This document shows positions 34,295-46,388 of a stretch of 64,000 bases of DNA, piece after piece; position 1 is the first letter of the stretch; each line of letters starts with the position of its first letter. Source of the stretch: [Phialemoniopsis] sp. UDSM-2020 (taxonomy: Eukaryota; Ascomycota; Sordariomycetes; Thyridiales; Thyridiaceae); NCBI GenBank assembly GCA_018873225.1, contig JAEILZ010000006.1:2542001-2606000 (forward strand), given 5' to 3'. Both the position numbers and the translations under genes were made by a program. The notes below the pieces were generated by a model. It was not told the origin of the DNA, did no database searches, and was given only the letters and a program-made list of their open reading frames with translations.

Positions 34295-37200
34295 CTAGTC
34301 TCGCGCAGCCGTTCCCTTGACTCCGTCCCGTACGGCAGCAAGGATCAGCTCCTTGGCCTTCTCCACAGTGTCCTTGGAGCCCAAGACCTCGATGGCCTCG
34401 TCATTGTTGCGCGGCACGTTGACCTTGCAGCCGCTCTGCTTGCGGATGGACTCGACCTTCTTGCCGCCCTGGCCGATGACGTGACGGTAAGTGCGAGGGT
34501 CGCTCAAGATCAGATAACCAATGGTGTCGTTCTTCTTGGCCTGTTCCAATGCATTCTCAAGGGCCTTCTTGGCTTTCTCAACGTTCTCGGGCGAGCCGCG
34601 GAGAACCCAGGGAATGTCACCATCCTCGCCCGAGCCCATGCTCACGACTTGCCACGAGTGTGCATCTGCGGAGGCGTCGGCATCATCCGTGATCAGCGGG
34701 AGAGCGCCACCATTGGCTCCAGCCGCGCCAGAGGGCGCGGCAGGACGAGCAGGTACGGTTTGGCCTGCATGATCGACAGTGACTTGGTGATCACCCTTGA
34801 TCCTGCGGAAGAACTGTCCATTGTTCGAAACAGCGTGGTGCAGGCGTCGGGGAACCTGTACTGTCTCGCCTTGCTGCTCCTTGACCACAGACTGGATGTG
34901 TTCCTTTGCCTTCTCGACATCGCTAGGTTGGCCAGTGATCTTGACACCGGTCTGGCCGCTACCCTGGCGGGGAATGTCAATAGAGACATTGAACTTGGAC
35001 TCCATCTGCTTCTTGACATCGCCGCCACGGCCGATGAGAGACCGGTGCTTGTCAGTGGCGACATCGATCACCTCCGTGACCTGACTCTCTCGCTGACCCA
35101 CAAAGGCCTCAATTTGAGCGATGATGTTATCAACGACTTTCTTGCGGCCCTCCACCTTGATAGTGTTGCCATCCGAGTCTTGCTTGGGGAACTGAATAGT
35201 ACGAGAAAGCTCCTTGCGATCATCCGATCCACCAGCTTTCAGGACCATGTCCCGGACACCGGTACCTAAATTTGTGTTAGTGACATGAAACCGGTGCGAA
35301 TATACAAGTAATTATATCTCACCTCCAGAGCCGATCAAAGTTCGGTGATACTTTCTATCGACATCAATGGTGCGGGTCACAGTATCATCGAAGACAGCCT
35401 TCTTCTCCTCGAGAATCTTCTTGGCGGCGGCGACCTGAGCCTTGGTGCCCTTGATCTGAATGTCCACCATGGTGTCAGGAGAGTCACGGCCGTTAGGAAT
35501 GTCAACCTTGGCACCAGTCTGTTGTCGCAAGGCCTCCATAGCAGCTCCGCCCTGGCCGATCAGAGTCGGCAGCTGCTTTTGCTGCACAGTGATAGTAGCT
35601 GTGAAAGAGTTGTCCTTGAGGTACTGGAACAGGGTCAGGAGCTCATCCCGCGCTTCGTCGGCGCCCTTCTTGGGACCACGAATGATGACCTCATTAGGAC
35701 CCTGTTGGCGACGAGGTTTGCCGGCCTCGCTAGCAGCATCGGCGTTGGACTCATCATCCTTGGCGCTCTTTGCTGATCGAGGGAAAAAGATGTGAACCTT
35801 GTACCGAGTCTGGAGACGATTGATCTGGCTGCCCTGTGCGCCGATAAGCTCTCTGTGGAACTTGGGGTCGATGTTGAGGACGTGGGTCTGCTCATCCGCC
35901 AGTTGGCGTCCCATAGATAGAATCTGGGACTTGGCAGCCTCGGCCTTGGCCTTGGGGCCCTTGAGCTCAACTTTGCCATCCTGGACTTGAATCTCGACGT
36001 CGAATTTGTCGCGAAGCTCACGGATGTTGCTCCCTCCCTTACCAATGAGGTGGTTGGCAAACTGTTGAGGAAAGTCGAAAGCGGTAATGAATCCTCGCTC
36101 TTTCTCGTCCTCCTTCTCTTGCTCAACAAATGCATTGATCTTCTTCACAAGGCTCTCAACCGCAGGCACCGGACCACGAATGGTGATGTTAACGCCTTTA
36201 CTACTGACCTTGGCGCCGGGTTGGTTTGCAGGAAGGCTTTCTTGCTCGCGCTTGATGAACCGTCGCAGCCTCTCGTGGAACTTGAGTGGGACTTCAATAG
36301 TCGTGGAGGTCAGCTTCTCCTGGTGGTTAAGGAAGTCCATGATCGCATTTTGTGCATCACGAAGACCTTGCTCGAAGGACTGGACATCCGCCGGATTAGG
36401 GGCAGCCCTTGGGACTTCATATGGCGACTCGGCCGAGTATGGGCCCTCGTAGACCAGCAGAACAGGCGCGTCGAGCTCTGCTGCCTCCGGGAAGACGAGC
36501 TGAACGCCGTGGTTCTGCCGAATGCTCGAGTTCATATTGTTCCTGAGATGGCTGTGGTAGAACTGGTCCATAGGAATGGTGGCCATCCTGGAGGGCGGGT
36601 GCCCGGAGACAATGCCTTTGATCTCGGTCTGCGCTCGGATGGCATTCTTGCCTTCCCGGGAGTAGAGTTCCCAAGCAAGAGCACCGTCCTCGTTTGTAGG
36701 CGTGTTGATGAAAGTATTGTACTCTCGTTCCAGCCTTTCAATTTCGCGCCGCTGTCTCAGGTAGCGAGTGACGTTACGGGCATGGGCGGAAGCTCCGCCC
36801 GGTGCCTGGCGATGGAAACGCGAGATATCAAAGTTGGAGAGCTGCATGTTCATTGCCAGATCCATGACTCGCTCCAAACCGTCCTGCACCTGATTGGCTG
36901 GGCCGACAACCGTGACCATGTCATCTTCCTGGTCGGTTGGGATGATGATTGCACATCCAGTATCATTGAAGAAGTCGTCTTCGGAAATGCCGCGGTCACC
37001 AATGATGAACTGCTGGCGCCCTGATGGGATAGACAATTGCTGGAGCTCTAGGTCTCTCCGAAGCTGCTCGACACGACGTTCAATCTCGGCCTTCACAGTC
37101 TGAGCAGCGGCGCGGTCACCTACGAGCTGAATGTGGTTGTCATTGGCGGCAGGGGAGAAGACCGGGCGTTGGCCCTCCACCGGAGCAACGGGGGGCTGCG

Positions 37201-38284
37201 ACGACCATGCTTGGTGTTGCGGTACGCGGACCTCCACACCCCTGTCCGCCATGTCGCGGAGAAAGCTGTCTCGAGGGTTGGCGAGGAAGGGGTAGAACTC
37301 GGCCGGAATGTCCCTCAGCTTTGTGGCTACACTGGCACCCCGTTCCCTCACAATCTTGTTGATCGCCTCGCAAGCAGTGGCTGCGGAGAGGGCGTTGCCC
37401 TCAACAGTCACGTCAATCGTGCTATCGTCATCGTCATCGGCTGGGTAGGGAAGGCCTTCCTCAACCTTGGGAAGCTGGATCTTGGCGCCGGTCTTTTCCT
37501 GGAGCTCCTTGATCTTGGCTCCACCTTTACCAATAATGTGCGCCCTGACAGAACGTGGGATGGGGACTTGGACAGTCTGCCTGGTGCCGATTTGTTGAGC
37601 AAGGTCTCTGAGAGCTTGCTGGGCGATCTCCGAAGGACCAGTCGCCTCGAACTTATATCGGCCATTAGCTGATGGGTTGAAGCTGATCTTGGCGCGGGAC
37701 TTGCGGTTGATGTCCTTGATGATGTCGGGCATGGGGCGTCTCAGCTTCTCGCGGGGCAGGATATGCTGGGGATCAAGAAGCATCGTCTCCACGTTGCGAC
37801 CTGGAATCGAGATAGAAGGCGGGAGGTCTCGCGAGGAGCTAGTTGGAGTGGCCTTGCCAGACGCGGGGGTCGAGGTAGGTACCGAGGAGGGCGTAGAGGC
37901 GCGAGAAGTGCCATTGGTCGGAGCAGTGCCGTTGGAGCTGCCGATCTTGTTCCAGATTTGGGGCACCACCTTGGGCGGAGGGGGAGGGTTCTTGCCGCCG
38001 AGGCCTGGGAAGAGCTCCTGCGAAGCCGTATCGAGAACAGTGGGCGAAGGCTGAGCCTTTTGCTTCCCAGCAGCCTTGGTGGACATATTGGCAGCCCAGG
38101 GAGCAGCAGCAGCAGGGGTGCTGGATTCGTTACCAGCCTGTGCAGGAGCCTCATGTTTCAATTCTTCGTCCGGGACCTCCTCGACGAATGCGTGGTGGTC
38201 GGCATGCTTTTGGAGTAGCTTTTGAGCAGCCGAGGGTTGGTCGAGACCCAGGTTGGGGCCGGCGGTGGACGAACTTGTAGCCAT
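34295..38284 (-). CDS. SCP160: Multi-KH-domain RNA-binding protein SCP160 / vigilin
   Basis: Exons 35323-38284 and 34295-35265, separated by a 57-bp intron (gtgaga...tttag) whose joint rebuilds a KH loop, LIGSGGTGVRDMV. The product is 1310 residues. After a low-complexity N-terminus (residues 1 to about 170, with PPPPPKVVPQIWNKIGSSNG) come serial KH domains. GXXG loops I can see include HIIGKGGAKIKELQEKTG, LIGKGGSNIRELRDKF, LIGAQGSQINRLQTRY, LIGQGGAAMEALRQQTG, LIGRGGDVKKQMESKF and VIGQGGKKVESIRKQSG; others are degenerate (IGDRGISEDDFFND). Vigilin-family proteins bind mRNA at ER-associated polysomes. Exon structure and domain repetition fit the fungal family. High confidence. Confidence 0.94.
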
Positions 38285-38360
38285 TGTTATACCGTTGAAT
38301 CCGTATAGATTGAGCCGAAGAAATCAGTCGCAGATCAAAGCAGGTGGCCCTTTGGAGAAG

Positions 38361-38425
38361 CTGTGAGGTGGGGAGATGGTCAGAGGAGCTGGGTCTGGGC
38401 ACGCGAGAAGGGGGGCGAGACTTAC
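38361..38425 (-). other. Probable 5'-UTR intron of SCP160
   Basis: On the minus strand a gtaagt donor at 38425 and a cctcacag acceptor ending at 38361 define a 65-bp intron with a pyrimidine-rich body, 76 bp upstream of the start codon. Predicted from sequence only. Confidence 0.55.
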
Positions 38426-40413
38426 AGTAGATGGGGATTTTTCAGGTAATCGTGAGTAAGAGAGACAGGTAAGATGTAGTGGCGAAGCGTATCTCAATGG
38501 GAATTGATGTCGGCTCCGGTAACTACAGCTGGACCACCTTGGGATGACTTTGTTCTGCGTTGCGAATACCAAGGGAAACGAGAAAGGTATTATCCGTCTA
38601 GAACATGGTGGACGGGGCAGAATAGATTCGCAGAGTTTATCCTATCGGGGAGCACGAGGGGTGCGGAATCGCCCTTTTGCAAGATGCGATGTTGAATTGG
38701 ATGAGGATGGAGATTAGGATGAGGATGAGGAATTGGGGAGTTGAGGTGTACGAAGTAGCTTCCACGTAGGTCGTAGGCCACGCAGTAGGGGTAGTTAGGG
38801 TAGGGGGGAAAAGGTGGATGTGGAGAGAGGATCAATTGGATGATGTGGAAGTTTCCATTGCTGAGGTGGAGCGGTTCGTGCTCACCTCAACTCACTCCAG
38901 TTGGCCCCAGCTTCTTCCATTCACTTCGAGGACCCAGATACTGCACAGATTGGGACTGCTAGGGAATCTGCGGTCACGAGGCATTCATCTATGTATGAGA
39001 CTATTTAGCCGTCTGAATTGCTCAAGCGTACAATAGAAAAACATGAGGGTTCGATTTGTTTCCTCTCTTGGACTGTGTTGGAGCACTCGAGCTCGGGTTG
39101 TGCAGCTCTGGAGAGCTCCAATCCATTTGTTGGGGTCGAGTGCCTGCCTAAGTATGGTGCTGTTGAGCATTTGCGTGGCTACTTACTTACTTATGCTGCA
39201 CAGCCAGTATGATCAAAACACCTACGGTAGCGGAAAGAAGAAGATGACGCTATTCTTCGATTATCTACTAAATGCCCTGTCAAATCCCAGCTGTTCACCC
39301 AACTCTGGTGAGACTTGCAGAAGCAAGCACAAAGGCTACTTACCTACCCATGCAGAAGTGCAAGCTCTAGTCAGACCCACAAACCATCTGTCAACCTCGA
39401 TCAACCTTGATCACAGAGCCTCATTTCTTAAATAGACAGTGAGCTTTTCTGCTTAAGGTACAACAACAATCGCTTATACTTGGAGGATACTTTAAGGGCT
39501 CGCTGCAGAGAGCCATGGTTCTCAGCACGTAAACGAAGCAGCGCCTTGGCTTATGTTCCAAAGCGTGCTCACTCCAAAGCTCCCAATGAACTCTGTTCAT
39601 TGACGAATGGCACCAGACCCTTGGGCTCCCAATTCTGGGGGCGGCGTAAAGCTACACTACCTACCTTAGGTAGGTACCTCCTACGTCGTAAGTTCCGTTC
39701 ATAGTGTACCAGGTGAAGGTTGTTAAGGTCCAGGTTCGTGTCGAACCGGGCACCTGAAGGGACTAACACATTGACCAACGGATTTTTTGAAAGGAGACTG
39801 TAAAAGAGGTTCAATAATGAGCCTCCCATCAATGCCACAAGCAAGACATCGCGCCAGTGCATTGGCGAATCCTCTATGCATGCCGGACAGTCATCACAGG
39901 CTGCTCAAGCACTTGGCTGACAGACCTGCATAGCATTTTTCTGTGTCTAAAGATTCGTATGCCATATGCCATAGCACGGCCCGAGGCATAAAGCATGGCA
40001 ATATCAAATTTGGTGGAGATACATATTTAGCCACACGGAAGAGCCATTTTGCTCTACTGTTAGCATTCCGTCCAAAGTTGCCGGCTTATTACAATGTCAA
40101 ACCGCAGCATCTGAGCAGAGGCCTGGATACCAGTAGCTCTCCACTTCTGAGAGGTGTATGGCCGTGCTACAGCTAGACAAGAAGCTGGATTTACGGGAGC
40201 GCGCAATACCCTTGTCGAGAACGACGATGGCGAGCAAAAGTTGCCAAGTATCGCTTGTCCAGTATTAGGTATTAGGATGACCCTACATGTCTCCGTTCGA
40301 GGCTTGAGTATTGATACCTCACGCAGGGTTTACACGAAGCCACATTGTAGGTACCTCAAATATTGCTCCAAGTTGCATTGGCGGACCACAGGATGTGTGA
40401 ATGTACTGACACC

Positions 40414-40422
40414 TACTCCGTA
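40414..40422. repeat. TACTCCGTA word, copy 3
   Basis: Perfect copy in CCTACTCCGTACGTAC. Confidence 0.55.
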
Positions 40423-40555
40423 CGTACTTGAGCGCTGACACCAAGGAGTGGATGGATGCCTCTAGACGCGGGCAACAATACCGAGGCTCTGGTTGAATAC
40501 CAGAGACACATGAATGGGGCGCAAGCCCAAATCCTCTGCTGCTTCTGTACCTTCG

Positions 40556-40564
40556 TACGGAGTA
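40556..40564. repeat. TACGGAGTA word, copy 4
   Basis: Perfect copy, 142 bp from copy 3 and in the opposite orientation. Confidence 0.55.
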
Positions 40565-42712
40565 GAACCAAGCATCGTAATCGCTGGCTAGCGGTCTGAT
40601 AATACGCCCGCACTCGTGTAGAGAGCTGCTGGTGGTGGTTTGAAACCAGTTGTCTCGTGTCGATCCTTCGACAATTGTGTGTACGCGGTGCATGAGGCGC
40701 ATTCCAAGGCAGGCTCGCCAATAATCTCTTACGAGGTAGAGAATGTACCCGGGTCCCCAAGTGTACTGGAATGGAATGACATCGATGGGCTGAAGCTGTG
40801 ATACCCAAAACGTCCAAAAAGTAGCACGAAAGCATGACAGGCATTGTACATTTTGCCTTCGGATGGTGGTCCACCATCTAACACTGAAAAAATGAACGAG
40901 ATCAATTTACACGCCATGCTGACCTGGCCCAAGTCATAGCACGATCGAATCTTGTCACTGCGCTCCGCGTCTAGTCGATCATCGCGAAACAGGCCGCCAG
41001 AGCGACGGCCCCCGTTAGCCGGTGTAACGGCGTTGTGATCAGGAATCATGACTTGGGGACATCATTGGACGCGGGCGCGGCTACATGCAATGCGACCTCG
41101 ATGAGATTCACCTGGCAAGCCGGGGCACGCTCTGGAGAAGACCAGCCCACCACAAGAGCCGACATGGAGAAGAGAGGGACACACACCAAACTTGCCTGCA
41201 GAGGAACGCCGTCCCGGCCTTGGCCTCATGCTCTGGGCGACTAGCACTGCCCTAAACAGCCAGCGTATCTGTGAGAAGACCAGAGTGTGTGATATTGGCA
41301 CGCCCCACGGACGGACGGCTCTTTTGTCGTCTTTCATCACAAGCAGGCACAAGTACTTCGTAACCCTTGAAGGCTGGCTGTGCGTGTTTGACTATTTTCT
41401 TCTCGGTGCGTGCGTGCTGTGGGATTAAGCCCACAGCAAAGCTGGCTCAGACAGTGCTTCATGTGCAACCAATTTGACAACGGAGTCGAGGGGACAAGCC
41501 CCGTCCTGCTAATCCCACCGATTAAGCAACTATCGCCGCCGGCGCCCACCACCGGTGGGCACCCGCCCCACCGACTTCGAATCTTCCAATTGGTGTCGCA
41601 CCTTCAGTACAGGCCGGCCTACCAATCAACACGCTGGCTTTGGGGGCCAGATGGTGTAACAGAGTCGACACCACTGGGACCCGTTCTGTGGGCTGTGGGC
41701 TGTAGGCGCTGGGGCTTTAAGGGTTTCAATGCCCACTCCGCTGGACAAGCTACGTGATGTGTGTGCGTTGTGAAATGGGTTGGTGGGCATTGATGCGAAC
41801 CACGGCAATTCTAGCCCCTCTACTCACCTATCGAGTACCATGTTGAGATGGTGCCGACTCTTGTGGGAACGAATTGACGCTGAAGAGGCACAAGTCGAGA
41901 GGAAGAGGAGAAGGAACAGGATGCGCGAGTGCGCTGGCTCAAGCTGTGAGCATGCCCCGATATTCTTGCAAGGGTTTAATTTTGTACTCGCGTTCCTGGG
42001 TTGGGTCTGTGACGTTATCATTGACACCCTGGCACGCCTGCTACCCTGTTTCCGTCAGCTGGAAAGGAAAAAGGGTCTTTTCCCGTATATATCCTGGACC
42101 CGGGTGGACTGTCTTGGGTGTGAGAAAGAGAAAAGGCAAGCGCGAATTTGGTTTTCCCGGATGGGAGAGATAAGTACTGCGACTGAAAAGACAGAGAAAG
42201 AGAGACACAGATAGCTGGAGAGTGTAAAAAAAAAAACAATGTCCGTGTAGGTGTTATTGTTCCTGCTTGGAAAGAAGGCCTTCCAGCCCAGCGCTAAGAA
42301 CCCGCCGTTGGAGAACGGAATCGAACAGGTGGTCCCAAGGACCAGATACCGTTTCCATTGGGCTGTCCAAGAGGCGCTGTGACACACCCGGGAAGGATAG
42401 AGGGTTCAGCCTCCCGTCCTTCCGTGTCAATACGAGTCTAGAATCTGGATGGAAGAGATCCCGATGGGAAGAACGAGGCAGCCAGTCGGCCTTGAAGGAG
42501 GGTCAACAAGAGGTCGTCATCGTCATCATCTCTCTCATATGCTTCTTCAGGCGTTCGATATTGTGGTGGGTGAATTGGGAAATACGCGAGAACCTGCTGT
42601 ACTATGCCCAAGTGATAATAAGCGTCGATGTTGACGGACAGCTTTGCATGGCCGTTTTCTTATTTTTTCTCTTCGGCACACACCCCTCGAGGACCACTCG
42701 CATGGAGAGATG

Positions 42713-42732
42713 CCAGGCCAGGCCAGGCCAGG
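42713..42732. repeat. Tandem CCAGG pentamer array
   Basis: Four copies of CCAGG; the reverse complement of the array at 13865-13885. Confidence 0.7.
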
Positions 42733-43119
42733 GTAAGTGAGTGAGGTGGAGATGTGGGTTGGGTACCTGCGAACCTACCAACCTTACCTCCCGTCAGAGA
42801 AACAAGTTCTGAGGATCAAGAACAGGGCCAATGCCTGCCATTGCGCAGCAATGAGGCTTGTAATTGCAGTCCAGCACCACCGTTGTGAAGGAAATACAAA
42901 CATCAGAGTCCATTGGTGGGAAAGGCTATTTCTGGGTTTATTTTCCCCTGGTTTCCCTTTCGTACCACCCAATTTTGCGAGAAGAGAAAAGAGAAAAAGA
43001 GACACAGAGTGGGAGAGGAATTGAGACGATGTGTGTTGCTAATACTGTTTATCGTTGATGTCCCCCCCCTCTATTTTTCCCCTGTTCGATCCACCCCCCT
43101 CCCCTCGGCGCTTTACGTC

Positions 43120-43128
43120 TACGGAGTA
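43120..43128. repeat. TACGGAGTA word, copy 5
   Basis: Perfect copy in the CT-rich leader region, 314 bp upstream of the STE20 start. Confidence 0.55.
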
Positions 43129-43441
43129 GTTACCCTACTCTATTTCCAAAGTCACCACCAAGCTCACCACCCGCAGAGAGAGACCCGACAAGGACGACAC
43201 GAAAGAGAGACTGGAGCAGAGCACGACACACCACACGCCAGACTCCTCTCTCCTTCTCCTCCCCCCCTCTCCGCGCCGTGCCCACCCCCCAAAAAAAGAG
43301 AGTCCACGCCCGCCAGACTACTACTAGCACACCAGTCCAGTCCGTTCCAAGTGTGAGACTGGCACCCATTCTTCCCAATACCGGACCTACCACTATTACT
43401 CCTTTGTCTCCTCTCTGTCCCAAGTCTAGGGTCGTTAGATC

Positions 43442-46388
43442 ATGGACGGGCAGAGCCTGGATAATTCCTCCAACGGCCTTTCCCACCGTAAAAGACTAAC
43501 CAAGAAACCTCCCCCGTCGCATCATCACAACTCGGCCTTCAGCGTCGATGGTCGGATTGACGCCCAATCTCTACAGAGCAAAACCAGCTCGACGAGTCTG
43601 AGGCGAGCCCCGAGCGCTCCACCCGCCCGTTCTCCCTCCTTCAACGCGTCAAACAGCTCGTCGCCGCGACATCATCCCACGACGACATCGCGATCGAATC
43701 ATCCCTCTCCCGTCCTGCCTGGTAGCGACTTCATTGGCGCCAGCTCGCTCCCGGGCCATCATCAACAGCAGTACCAGCAGCAGCACCAGCAGCACCAGCA
43801 GGTGCACCACCTCCACCAGTACCAATACCAGTCATCGCAGCCCGTCTCTGCCCGGAAAAATACAAGTCGCAACTCGGACCCCCACATTCACGGTCACCTC
43901 AGATCTCAACCATCCGAAGACTTTGTTGGTGCCCCATTCGACGGTGCTGCCATCATCGATCGTATCGAGGCGATCAAGTCACCGACCCAACAGGCCTTCC
44001 CAGCTCACCCTACGCGCCCCGCGCCTCCTGTTCTCTCTCATACCACTCCAGACCCGCGCATTATGGGTCCGCCGCTTCGTCAATCCGCCAGCTTCTCGGC
44101 GGCGGATAATGTCACGAGTGAGAAGACACAGGCAAGCAAGATTTCGGAGACTCAGATCGCCGCCTCCAAGAGATACTCGGACGAGAGCAAGGATGCCAAG
44201 TTGCCCGGCGTGTTGCGAAAGAAGTCTGGGTTCTCGGGGTTCATGACGAGCTTGGTCGGCTCACCCCGCAAGCCATTGATCTCTGCACCCGAAAACCCTG
44301 TGCACGTTACCCATGTTGGGTATGACAGCAATACCGGACAATTCACAGTAAGTCTTGCATTCCCTAGCGTTGAAAGGGCCATGGTGCTACAGCCGATGGT
44401 CTGCACCTGGCGACCCAGACATGAGCTCTGCTGACATTCCCTGACAGGGGCTACCTAAGGAATGGCAACGGTTGATCAATGAGAGTGGTATCACAGAAAA
44501 GGAGCGGAGGGAGAATCCAGAGACGCTGGTCAACGTCATCAACTTCTACAAAGAAACAACGGAACGACCGCATGAGGAGCAAAACCTGGAGAAGTTTCAC
44601 GATGCCCGGCCTGGGCTGACGAGTACGCCGTCATCGTCCAACATGCCATCACCGGGCATGCTCCCCCCCGGCTACATGGCCATGTCCCCGATGATCAGCC
44701 CGCCGGCTAGCCCCAGGTTTCCCCAAGTGAACCATGAAGGCAGTTTTGAGAACCCCCGGTCTCCGCCACCGGTACCGAGAGGGCCCGGCCCGCTGCCCGC
44801 CAAGGATATCTCACTGATTCCAAGTCGACCTGCCCCACGACCACCGGTCAACTTACCAACCAGGACTGCAGGGCAGGGCCCCAGCACTCCCTTTGCAGCC
44901 ATGGACTCTGGGATTGGTATGTCCTCGCAGCAGAACGAGGATCTGCCCTCGGTTGCGTACACGCCGTCGCAGCCAAAGGAGAACCCGTCGATGCTACCAG
45001 AGGAACATCGCAACAGGTCGAGGTCTAACTCCCGCACAACGGCTCCGTATTCTCCACAACCACCACAACCTTCTCCCGCTGTTCAGGCTGCATACCAGCA
45101 GCAGCTTATGCAGCAGCAGCAGGAGCAGGCCATGGCGCAGGCGCAAGCAGCGATGTCCGGCCAGCTAGGTCGCGCTCCCAGCAAGAGACAAGCTCCTACC
45201 CAGCAGCCGACTCCTCCGCAGTCGCAACATCAATTCCCCCACGGAGCTTCAGCTAACGGAGCTTCTCGTCAGCCACAAGCTGCTCCCGCCGCGGCCCCAG
45301 CGGCCGTTCCACGTCCACGACAACGGGCTAGGCAGAGCACCAGCTTGGATGTAGTGGCCGCCTTGAAGAGGATATGCTCGGAAGGTGACCCTCACAACAT
45401 CTATCGGAATTTCTCCAAAATCGGCCAGGGTGCGTCCGGCGGTGTTTACACAGGATATGAGAAGGGATCCAATCGGTTGGTTGCGATCAAGCAAATGAAT
45501 CTCGAGCAGCAGCCTAAGAAGGACCTCATCATCAACGAAATTCTCGTCATGAAGGACAGCTCGCATCCCAACATTGTCAACTTCATCGACAGCTACCTCT
45601 GCAACGGAGAGCTTTGGGTCGTCATGGAGTTCATGGAGGGTGGGAGCCTGACAGATGTCGTGACATTCAACATCATGACTGAAGGTCAGATTGCTTCGGT
45701 GTGCCGGGAGACGTTGAAAGGTCTGCAGCACCTGCACTCCAAGGGAGTGATTCATCGAGATATCAAGTCGGACAATATCCTGCTGTCGCAGGAGGGTAAC
45801 ATCAAGCTCAGTAGGTTCCCGCTTTTTCTTGGATGTTGTTGAGACACTGAGACTGACCTTGATTGCAGCCGATTTCGGTTTCTGTGCGACTATCAACGAG
45901 GCACAGAACAAGCGGACCACTATGGTTGGAACGCCTTACTGGATGGCCCCAGAGGTAGTCACTCGGAAGGAGTACGGTCGCAAGGTCGACATCTGGTCGC
46001 TGGGTATCATGGCGATTGAGATGATCGAAGGCGAGCCGCCATATCTCACCGAATCGCCACTACGAGCGCTATGGTTGATCGCTACCAACGGTACTCCGAC
46101 AATCAAGGAGCCTGACAACCTTTCCAAAGTGTTCAAAGACTTCCTTTGGTTTGCGCTCAAGGTAGACCCGGAGAAACGGGCCAGTGCACATGACCTTTTA
46201 AGGGTAAGTATCCAGATTTTGAACATCAGATCTGTTTTGTCCCCTCTTTCACTGGGTTGTTGAAAGCTAATTCTTGTCCATTGCAGCACGAATTCATGAA
46301 ATTATGTGTTGAATTATCGCAGCTGGCTCCCCTTGTACGAGCTGCAAGAGAGGCTCGGGCACAAGAAAAGGCCCGGAAAGGACAATGA
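43442..46388 (+). CDS. STE20: STE20-type p21-activated protein kinase (PAK)
   Basis: Four exons, 43442-44347, 44448-45810, 45869-46203 and 46287-46388, all in frame, give 901 residues. The N-terminus is low-complexity with Gln/His runs near 105-130. The CRIB/p21-binding domain spans the first intron ([20 protein letters not shown], then [15 protein letters not shown]). A Pro/Gln-rich linker leads to the kinase domain from about residue 620: [62 protein letters not shown] and [11 protein letters not shown]. No PH domain precedes the CRIB, and the C-terminal [20 protein letters not shown] is Ste20-like, so this is the Ste20 rather than the Cla4 paralogue. Such kinases act below Cdc42/Rac in polarity and MAPK signalling. 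High confidence. Confidence 0.93.

Larger units (their letters stand above)
38285..43441. promoter_or_regulatory. 5.2-kb divergent intergenic region SCP160 / STE20
   Basis: Both flanking genes start here. Near SCP160 there is a purine-rich (minus-strand pyrimidine-rich) GATGAG run at 38699-38736. There are AGGTA/TACCT words at 39658-39683, TACGGAGTA words at 40414, 40556 and 43120, a CCAGG pentamer array at 42713-42732, and long CT-rich tracts at 43060-43110 and 43240-43300 before STE20. The open frames are short, lack family resemblance and include none I would call a gene. Confidence 0.55.

Noticed and set aside
34000..35269. Plus-strand frame of 435 codons opposite SCP160
   Set aside because: Antisense shadow of conserved KH-domain coding sequence; the minus frame carries the GXXG loops.
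39725..39755. GGTTCG...CGAACC hairpin that looks like a T-loop
   Set aside because: It is a short palindrome without other tRNA arms.
39569..39862. Minus-strand frame of 97 codons with a hydrophobic N-terminus
   Set aside because: Short, runs into the AGGTA repeat words, and matches nothing I know; likely chance.
42300..42345. tRNA-like B-box (minus strand TGTTCGATTCC)
   Set aside because: The surrounding bases do not form a T-arm stem, and no matching A-box or acceptor stem lies at the right distance.
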